This document shows, piece by piece, positions 9,001-15,600 of a DNA stretch of 16,331 bases. The DNA comes from Chlamydomonas sphaeroides (Eukaryota; Chlorophyta; Chlorophyceae; Chlamydomonadales; Chlamydomonadaceae): the NCBI GenBank assembly GCA_001662425.1, contig BDDC01000054.1:83710-100040 (forward strand). Reading direction: 5' to 3'. Numbering within the stretch: position 1 is the first letter of the stretch; every line of letters begins with the position of its first letter. Below the pieces are notes generated by a model. It made no database searches, had not been told where the DNA came from, and was given only the letters and a program-made list of their open reading frames with translations. The position numbers were made by a program, and so were the translations under genes.

Positions 9001-10738
9001 CTGGACCAGCCTCAGCACGATCGCGCCCGTGGTGGCGCTGCTGGTGTCCTGGGGCGTGGTGCTGCCGTACCAGGGCGAGCCGCCGGAGGTGCGGCGGCCG
9101 GGGCGGGCTGGGGTCGGCGGCGTCGGGTTGGGTTGCGCGGGGGTGCGTGTGGCTGGGTGCCGGCCCCGGCCCCGGCTACAGCGGATGGCGCGGCCCTGCC
9201 CGGGAGTGCCGTCCGGATCTGGGGTGGGCGGGCGCGCCTGGCCGCATGCTGCGGCGGCCGTGGCTCCCCAGACAGGGGAGGGCACGTGGCGGGGAAGAGG
9301 CGGCGTGGACAAGAACACAAGGTCCCCAGGCGAGCCGGGCACACCGTAGGGGGTCGCGCCGCCCGGCGCGGCCCCGGCTCCTGCGCTGTGGCCGTGAAGC
9401 GCCGTGCGCCTGCGGTGCGCTGCTGCCCGCCACCGCCCGCCCTGCCCGCCCGCCCCGCAGTCGGCCGCGGCCAAGGCGGAGTGGGCTCGCTCCACTGCCT
9501 ACGCGGCGGCCATCACCTCCAAGATCACCACGCACCTGGACCAGCCCACGGACGACGTGCTGGAGCTGATGGAGCAGCTGCTCGAGGTGCGGCACCGCAG
9601 TCAGCGCCCACACCCTCGGGGCCCCCACACGGCCCCCCGCTGCCACACGCCCACGCGTCCGCGGCGGCCCCGCCCCCTCCGTCCCCGCCGTGCGCGGCCC
9701 CCTGGCGCCCCCTGCCGCTCCGCCTCGGCGCGCATCACTGCGCACGCCGCTGGCACGCTTGCGGGAAACGTGGCATGCCGGCCCGCGCGCGCGTGAGCCT
9801 GCCTGCTTGCCTGCCTGCCTGCCTGCGTGTGTCCGCAGATGTCGGCCGCGCTGTGCGGCGGCCTGCCCAAGGACCTGCCGGTGGAGAAGGTGTTCCGGCA
9901 GGGCCTGGACGGCCGCATCCGTGTGTGGGACCAGCTGGGCGTCAAGTACGACCGGAAGACGGAGCAGCGCCTGCGCCTGCGCCTGGACCAGCTGGCTCGG
10001 GCCGGCCGCGGCGCCGCGGGGCCGACGCCAGAGCTGCTGGCGGCGGTGAGCGCCGTGCTGCGGAAGCAGTGGGGCAACGAGCAGGTGCTCGTGTCGCCCG
10101 TGGCGGAGCAGGAGGAGGGTGCGGCGGACCAGCAGCAGGCGGCGGCGGCGGCGCGCAGCAGCGGCGGCGGCGGCGGCGGCGCGCCCGAGGTGGTGTCAGC
10201 CGAGTTTGTGGACATCAGCGTGCAGCCCGCGGCGGCGCCGTCGCGCGCCGACGGCGGCACCGACGTCAGCGCCGCCGACGTGGCGTCGGGCCTGGCGGAG
10301 GCCATGGCGGCCATGGGGGCGGCGGATGCAGAGCTCGCCGCCGCCGCTGCCGCCGAGGATCCGGTGGCGGCGGCGACGCCGCCGCCGGTGGACGTGCCGA
10401 GCACCCGCGGCCGCCGGGGCGCGCCGTCGGCGCTCAAGCGTCCCGCCAGCGGCAAGTTCGACCCCGCCGCCATCGCGGCGCTGCTGGAGCAGCTGCCGCC
10501 AGCCTCCCGGCCGCCGCCGCCGCCGCCGTCGACGCGCGAGGACATTGCCGCCGCCGCGGAGGCGACGCTGCGCGCCGTGGCGTCGGCGGTGCCGCCGACG
10601 GGCCCGGGTCGCCGGGTCTTGGATCCAGATGACCCCCGCAGCTGGAACCTGCTGGAGCGGGAGCTGGCGGAAGCCGGCCGCGACGGAGGCAGCGGCGGGC
10701 CGGTGCGGACGGTTGAGCCCGACGTGGTTGATCCGTGA
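1..10738 (+). CDS. Giant Ala-rich helical-repeat protein, OPR-like (5' partial, 15 exons)
   Basis: Exons: <1-238 (frame from base 2), 623-3387, 3520-4024, 4570-5049, 5298-5540, 5836-5970, 6293-6421, 6640-6810, 6985-7106, 7502-7742, 8137-8214, 8416-8541, 8810-9088, 9461-9586, 9839-10738 (stop TGA 10736-10738). All phases agree and give 2178 codons plus stop; the true start is upstream. The protein is mostly alanine-rich amphipathic helices in about 37-40-residue repeats. Examples are residues ~199-225 (DAPDLAAAAAGF...VPPAELWTALL), ~446-473 (APPGWL), ~530-565 (ASWLSAFL), ~671-765 and 1424-1450 (PPALLACF...MPPQPFMDAF). This PP-x-W/F-L plus L..AL..LG pattern resembles the octotricopeptide repeat of green algal organelle RNA-binding factors; that assignment is inference. 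A basic patch (KGKGKDK...RRKLSR) sits near residues 863-890. The C-terminus (~1960-2178) is low-complexity Ala/Gly/Pro with no visible RAP domain. Other helical scaffolds or algal mitoribosomal OPR proteins remain possible. The gene model is more certain than the family. Confidence 0.72.
3388..3519 (+). other. Intron 2 of gene 1, 132 bp, stop-free and a multiple of three
   Basis: The donor is ACAG|GTGCGG and the acceptor CTCCCGCAG|GC, in phase 2 (AG|G encodes Arg). The intron is 44 codons long with no in-frame stop, so retention would insert 44 residues without breaking the protein. The would-be insert is rich in Arg, Gly and Cys and lacks the surrounding Ala-helix pattern, so I treat it as an intron. 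Confidence 0.7.
4057..4112. repeat. 8-bp tandem array in intron 3 of gene 1
   Basis: Six perfect head-to-tail copies of GCTTGCTG are followed by one variant copy (GCCTGCTG). The array starts 32 bp after the donor of the 545-bp intron 3 (4025-4569). The same intron has an A+T-rich patch at about 4140-4190, unusual for this DNA, with a 7-bp inverted repeat (ATAATAT...ATATTAT). Confidence 0.9.
5541..5835 (+). other. GC-AG intron (intron 5 of gene 1)
   Basis: Exon 5 reads open to ...PTPELMQ and then meets ATGCAG|GCGCGT. Using GC as donor gives a phase-0 exon end that joins the phase-0 acceptor CCCGGCAG|GAGCTTGAG (ELEDYLQ...). The nearest GT donor, 4 bp downstream at 5545, shifts the phase and runs into TGA in the next exon. 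GC-AG is therefore the simplest solution. Confidence 0.6.
6198..6257. repeat. 15-bp tandem repeat x4 in intron 6 of gene 1
   Basis: There are four adjacent copies of CCGGTTGAGCTCCCG. The first three are identical and the fourth has one change (GCTGCCG). The array lies inside intron 6 (5971-6292), about 35 bp before the acceptor. The unit is five codons long, but the region is non-coding in the model. Confidence 0.92.
6882..6945. repeat. 32-bp tandem duplication in intron 8 of gene 1
   Basis: Two adjacent 32-bp copies differ only at the final base. Each contains GCTGCGGCCGTGC and CTGTGGCCG. Shorter diverged pieces of the same theme occur just upstream (about 6839-6881), so most of intron 8 (6811-6984) is built from this repeat family. 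Confidence 0.85.
7107..7501 (+). other. GC-AG intron (intron 9 of gene 1)
   Basis: The donor is TACTACAG|GCGAGC, a near-consensus GC donor, and the acceptor is CTGCCCGCAG|GAACCTG. The join is phase 2 (AG|G encodes Arg) and links ...WLAAYYR to NLCAEAEGLNPEHL... in frame. No GT donor nearby keeps this join: the following 80 bases are Gly/Arg-rich low-complexity sequence with a poor match to exon composition. Confidence 0.65.
8093..8122. repeat. 10-bp pyrimidine-rich tandem repeat x3 in intron 10 of gene 1
   Basis: There are three copies of CTTGCCCCCG-type sequence immediately before the acceptor CCCCGGCAG at 8136. The array effectively forms the polypyrimidine tract of intron 10 (7743-8136). 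Confidence 0.8.
8602..8768. repeat. Compound hexanucleotide array in intron 12 of gene 1
   Basis: About 28 hexamers run head to tail. The first part (8602-8714) is CCCTGG units with a few CCCTGA variants. It switches sharply to eight perfect AACCTG units (8715-8762) and one GACCTG. It fills most of intron 12 (8542-8809). The unit differs from the TTTTAGGG-type telomere repeat of Chlamydomonas. On the minus strand the array creates artificial Gly-Pro and Gly-Ser reading frames. Confidence 0.93.
9797..9824. repeat. GCCT tetranucleotide array at the 3' end of intron 14
   Basis: Seven GCCT-type units (one is GCTT) end 14 bp before the acceptor TCCGCAG|ATG at 9838. The run probably doubles as the polypyrimidine tract of intron 14 (9587-9838). 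Confidence 0.85.
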
Positions 10739-10865
10739 GGTCGGGCGTCTGCGGTCGCGACACATCAAGGGAAGCGGGCCATGGCGACCCATGGTGTGTG
10801 GGATGTGTGGCGGTGCGTTGCTCGCTGGACTGAAGGTGGGGACAGCTTGGGCCGCGATGGGCAGG

Positions 10866-10870
10866 TGTAA
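10866..10870 (+). terminator. TGTAA polyadenylation signal for gene 1
   Basis: TGTAA lies 128 bp after the TGA stop of gene 1. TGTAA is the usual polyadenylation signal in Chlamydomonas and related Chlorophyceae, which implies a short 3' UTR ending near 10880-10890. Further TGTAA copies at 11305 and 11581 are not tied to any gene I can support. Confidence 0.55.
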
Positions 10871-10881
10871 AGGCCAGGGCG

Positions 10882-10983
10882 GGGGCGTCTGTTCAAGCGC
10901 ATCGTGCGGGTCGGGACAGGGGCGTCTGTTCAAGCGCATAGTGCGGCGTCGGGACGGGGGCGTTTGCCACAGCGCTTGGTGTG
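10882..10983. repeat. 37-bp tandem repeat just downstream of gene 1
   Basis: Two close copies (10882-10918 and 10919-10955) share GGGGCGTCTGTTCAAGCGCA followed by T(C/A)GTGCGG. A third, decayed copy (10956-10983) keeps GGGGGCGTTTG and CAGCGC. The array begins about 12 bp after the TGTAA motif, at or beyond the likely cleavage site. Confidence 0.85.
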
Positions 10984-11951
10984 AATTGCAGGAGCGTGCA
11001 CTGCGGGGGGTCTAGCGGGGTTGGCAATGTCGGTACGTGGACCTGCCAGGGCCTCTGGCCGACCTCTAGCTGGGTTCATGGCTTCAAGGCCTGCAGCGGC
11101 GACGGAAGAGCGCTGCGCACTCGGTGGCAGCAGGCTTCTTCGGCGCAGGAGCAGCCGCTGCAGGCCGAGCGAGGGGCACACGTGGGCCGCAACAGAGCAG
11201 GCAAAGGGCTGTGCTCGGAGGCGCCGTGCGCCTGTGCTACATGCTAACTCTGCAGTGCATCACGGCCCGCAGCTTGCCTCGTTCAAGGCGGCTCGCAAGG
11301 ACGCTGTAAAATAGACGCTGTCAATGGTGACTTTGACATGTACGGTATGACCCCCATCGGAATGGGAAAAAGGAGCGTAACCCCCCACCCCCTCCACCGT
11401 CTGGGGCTGCTGGCCGCCCCCATCAATGGGGCTACCACACTTTCAGTTCAAAGCGGTGACGGTTGATCGCAGGCGCCCTGCCACCCTATCGACCCTCGCC
11501 ATACATGCTGCTGGAACATAGTGCTGGAGCAGCCGGGACGCAGCCCCGATTTCCTTCAACCGGATGTGGCCGGGCCACGCTGTAACCGGGCTGGAACATG
11601 TCTGGGAGACTGGGACCAGCTTGGAGCGAGGCGACCCCTGGACCCTGCAGCCTGCACCCGGACATGCAGGGCCGGGGCACGCTTGCGCCAACCTCATTGG
11701 CAGCCACCACCACCCACCGGCCTCAAAGCTCACAGGCGCTCATCATGTATGGCCCACAGGGAGCTGGGCTCGCTGCCGCCATCGTCCATCCGCACCGAAG
11801 TTCGCGCCGTGCCGTTCCGCGCCAGGCCTTGCCATACATGGTGTCCCATAGCATCGCCAGGCGGTACGGGTTGGGCCCAGGGCTGAAGCGGCAGGCACAG
11901 TACGACTCGGTTTCAGTCGCACATGCAAGGATTTCTGCACGCGGGACGGCA
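10984..11951. other. Spacer with no supported gene
   Basis: I see no reading frame with family resemblance and no chain of phase-compatible exons. There are short open frames on both strands, two stray TGTAA motifs, and G/C runs near 11345-11440 (CCCCCATCGG, CCCCCATCAA). The words GCCATACATG (about 11499 and 11831) and the inverted CATGTATGGC (about 11743) recur, but no mobile-element structure is evident. Confidence 0.5.
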
Positions 11952-12174
11952 AAAGTGGTGTCGACCGAACTTGAGGACATCCGCATACAGCCCTTGGCGG
12001 CTGCGGCACGCGAGGCCGAGCCGGCGGTGGCGGCAGCCGCCGCTGCGGCGCCGTCGCCGTCACGCGCTGGCGGCGGTGCCGACGTCAAGGCACGGAACCA
12101 GCGTGAGCGGCTGGATCGCAGCAGCCGTGACCGCGGCGGCGTTGAGGGAAGTAGCTGGGGTTGTTGAGGAGGGC
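11952..12174 (+). pseudogene. Diverged partial copy of the last exon of gene 1
   Basis: The frame at 11952 reads KVVSTELEDIRIQP... and later PSRAGGGADV. In gene 1 (10187-10268) the match is EVVSAEFVDISVQP...PSRADGGTDV. By eye, 11952-11993 matches 10187-10228 at 32 of 42 bases and 12057-12087 matches 10238-10268 at 26 of 31. The copy has 54 extra in-frame bases (18 codons, Ala-rich) between the two blocks. Beyond 12090 the resemblance seems to continue only in another frame (VSGWIAAAVTAAALREVAGVVEEG versus VASGLAEAMAAMGAADAELAAAAA), suggesting a frameshift. I found no other exon of gene 1 here, so it is probably a duplicated relic. A surviving exon of a paralogue is the alternative. Confidence 0.55.
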
Positions 12175-12338
12175 TCGTAAGCTGGGGCGGGGTCGCGCGG
12201 GGGCAAGGGTGTGGGGAGGCCCTGTGCGGGCAAGGCAAACGCCTGCGCCTTGGCTTGAGGCGCAGTGGAGGACTGCGGTGGTGTGCGTTTGCGAGCCCGG
12301 CCAAGGGAGGCTAGCTCGGCGGCTGCCCGGCCGCTGCC

Positions 12339-12461
12339 GATCGGACTACTCGAGGCAACGCCGCGCGGGTATTCGTACATGGCAGCGCCGCAAGGGCACT
12401 GATCGGATTACTCGAGGCAAGGGCCGGGTGTTCGTATATGGCTGAGGTGCAAGAGGGCGCT
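12339..12461. repeat. About 62-bp tandem duplication upstream of gene 2
   Basis: Copy A (12339-12400) and copy B (12401-12461) both start GATCGGA(C/T)TACTCGAGGC and share (G)GGT(A/G)TTCGTA(C/T)ATGGC and a closing CAAG(A)GGGC(A)CT. They are clearly diverged. The duplication ends about 180 bp before the start codon of gene 2, so it may sit in its promoter. Confidence 0.82.
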
Positions 12462-12642
12462 GAATCGTCTAGCGTTCACAACGTCATTTGCGCACACACT
12501 TGCTTCCTATCTGTCCTTAGCCGTCGCCAGCGCGCGGCGCCAGGTGTACGCTTTTGCGACGACCGCACTAGGACCGACGTCCAGGTGACCGTCCTCCATA
12601 CGAAAACAGCGAGTTCTTGTGGTGAGCGTGCACTTGCGCGCC
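12462..12642 (+). promoter_or_regulatory. Putative promoter / 5' UTR of the kelch gene
   Basis: There is no ATG between 12441 and the start codon at 12643, which fits a 5' UTR. The stretch is somewhat less GC-rich than the flanking coding DNA. TATATG occurs at 12435 in copy B of the upstream duplication, but I cannot show it acts as a TATA box. If the transcript began before 12438, an ATG there would open an upstream reading frame ending at 12710 and overlapping the signal-peptide codons. Confidence 0.3.
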
Positions 12643-15600
12643 ATGCGCACATGTGCTCTACTCGCGGCGCTGGTGCTCGCGGCGGCGGGCATCGCCCATG
12701 CGCACGTTGACTTCACATGGACGGCTGCCGCCAACATGCAGCTGCCAAACTCAAGCAACGTCTTGACAGACTTGGCACTGGGAGAGGTGGCTAGCGGCGT
12801 ACTGCGGGTGAGCAAGGCCGTCGCGAGGCAGACATGGAAGCGTCAAGTTCGGCCGGCGGTTAGTATCGGCCGCTCGCAGCAGCGTCAAGCCAAAATAAGA
12901 ATACCGTAAGCTTCATATAGTCCCGGCGTTGATGATACCCTTGCCTTGCGGGCTCTGCGACCGGCTGCCAGCGACCGCGACGCGACCCGCTGACGATCGA
13001 GGGCTGACGCGCCCGGCGGACGCGCCGGCCCGCTACACGACGTTGCGCCTGACCCTCCTGCATATTCCTAATTTTTCGAAGCAATGATTAGTCATGTCGT
13101 AAATTTCCTTTTGCATCATATGGTACAAGCTGCTGCCGGCATCCCCCCGCCCGCAGGATGCCAGCGGCCACGACATCCTGGTGGTCGTGGGCCAGGTGCG
13201 CCCCTGTGGTGTGGCCCTGCTGTGCGCCATCAGGACGCGAGCGCCCTCCGCACCTCACAGCGCCCAACGCTGCCACCCGGGGTAGTTGCTGCGTTCCGCA
13301 GCTGCCATAGGCCCCTTCACACACAGTAGATAGGACCAGCGAGGAAGTCCAGAGAAGGAAGGGTACGTTAGACAACCGCCAGTACTAGCTAACCCCCGCC
13401 CGCGGCGCCTGCCACGTGTGTCCGGCGGTGCCTTCGCTCGCCCTCATCACCCACTGCCGCTGCCCCCCATTATTTGTCCCGGCCCGCGCCCGATCCATAC
13501 GTCCACGCAGGGTGCCAGTGGCACCCAGAACAGCAACATGACCATGATCCTCGACATTGCGTCAGGCACGTGGCACAGGTCGGCAGCAGCTAGCGCCCGA
13601 GGCCTGCTGTTGTGCGCTCCTGTTCGTTGCTTCGCTGTTCGTTTGCACCTGCCAAGCTAGCGCACTGTAGCCGCGCCGCCAGCTGCCAGCGCAAACTAAG
13701 TCGGAGCCTGACGCCCCAGCCCGGCGCGCGCGCGCCGCACGCACGCCATGTACGCCCCCATCCATGCAGGGGCCCCGACCGGCCCGCCAAGGGCAACCAC
13801 CACCTTTCCGCGGTGGTGGGCAACAAGCTGTACATCGTGGGCGGCTGGGACGACTGGTCCGAGGGTGAGCGAGGCGGGGCCGCCCCAGCAGGCGTACGTG
13901 CCTGAGATAGAGCCCCTGCCGCCGAGTAGAGTCCCGGCCGCTCGACGCGCGGACAAGCTGCTGCAGGCGCAGCCGACCCACGCCGCGGGGCCTGCGCACA
14001 CGCACAACGGCCCGGCCGCCACGACGCGACCCGGTCGAGGCCTGCTGCCGTGCGCCGCCCACCATGCCCCGCCACCCTCCCAACCCTCCATCCCCGCCGA
14101 GTTCCCAACCAGACGTTGTGAGTTCCTGTCCCTCCCCATCCTGCACATGCGTCCCCACTTCCCAGTCGTCACGCAGATCTACGACCCGCTCAATAACACG
14201 TGGCAGCCAAACGTAGCCATCCCGAGCGCCCTGCAGACCGGCGGCGCCTGCGGCGCGGCGGTGGGCGGGTCCATCTACTTTTGCGGCGGCCGCTCGCTGA
14301 GCGGGAAGGCGGGATCGCTGCTTAGCCGTTGCGGGTGCGTGTTCGTTCATTCAGGGAGGCCGCCCGGGCGGGAAGGGCCGGCTGGGAGGCAGGCTCGGGG
14401 ATAGGTAGATAGGTGCGCCACAGCAGAGGGGCCTTTCCAGCTCAGTTCGACCTGGCCGCCCGGCGCCCAGCGCCCAAGGCCCTTGCGTGCCGCCCGCCCT
14501 CCCCTGCCTTGCCTTATTACTTCTCCCGGTCGCCAGGCGCTTCGACACGGCCACCAAGACCTTCGCCGCGCTGGCGCCCATGCCCCTGGCCATGCACCAC
14601 TGCGCGGGCGCCGCCAACGGCAGCCACGTGTTCATCTTCGGGGGCCGCCTCACCACCACCAACACCCTGGGCGCGCAGGTGGGCGCGCGGCTTGGCGCTT
14701 GATGAGTGTATGGGCGGCAGCGGGTGCGTGGTGGACGAGTACAGCATTGAAACCGGCGTCCGGCACCTCTCTGGCAGCAGGTCCCGTGTGTATGTGTGAG
14801 CAGGGGGGCGACGTATGCGTGAGCCCGAGCCCGTGCGCAACCCACCACTACACACCTAGCTAGCTACGCACGCACTGCAGTGCGAGAACTCGAGAAACGC
14901 GAACAATGTGCACCGCGCGCCGCCGCACGCAGACCAACGCCACGCTGATCTACAACGTGGGCACCAACGTGAGTGGTGCTGTCCTCCCGTCGCCCCAATT
15001 GCACCGCTGCTGGCACCTCGCTCTGCAGCAGTAGTGCGCCCCGCCGAGGCTTGAGGCGCGCGCGCGTCCTTGCTTGCTCGTGACCGCACATTATTGATTT
15101 GGCACGCAGGCGTGGGTTTGGAGCCAGCAGGCGGACCCGGAGGGCCGGCCCGCGCCAATGCCCGAGGACCGAGGAGGCATGGTGCGTTTTTACTATGTCA
15201 CCATTGCACCCTGTCCGGACTCCAGAGCAAACGAGCGAATCAAGATGCCTGCTGCCTGACTGGACGGGGCGCGGCTTGCCAGGGCTACTTGCCACCTACC
15301 AACCGTCAACGCCCAACCGCTGTTCCCCCAACGAACGTCAGCCACATGCATGTATGCACGCCGCCGTTGGCCGGTGCAGGGCACAGCGGTCTACCTGAAC
15401 GGCCTGTTCTATGTGCTGGGCGGCGAGAGCGACAAGTGCAAGTCGGGCAGCGGCTGCAACTCCACATACCTCAATGCCATCGGCCTCGTCCACCTCAACA
15501 GCGCTGGCGGAGTGTACCACCGCATCGACATGTGGGTTGGCCAAGATAGGGATAGATGGCGGTGTTACCAAAAATGGCGACTTTGCTTGATTGCGGCAAT

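Noticed and set aside
8239..9495. A 418-residue minus-strand frame with Gly-Ser/Gly-Pro repeats
   Set aside because: The repeats are the reverse reading of the intronic CCCTGG/AACCTG array, and the frame overlaps well-supported exons of gene 1.
10981..11314. Small overlapping open frames before the TGTAA at 11305
   Set aside because: They have no family resemblance, no splice-compatible partners and only a chance-level polyadenylation motif.
11598..12167. A 189-residue plus-strand frame as an independent gene
   Set aside because: Only the last third resembles anything (gene 1's tail). The N-terminal part looks random and no linked exons were found.
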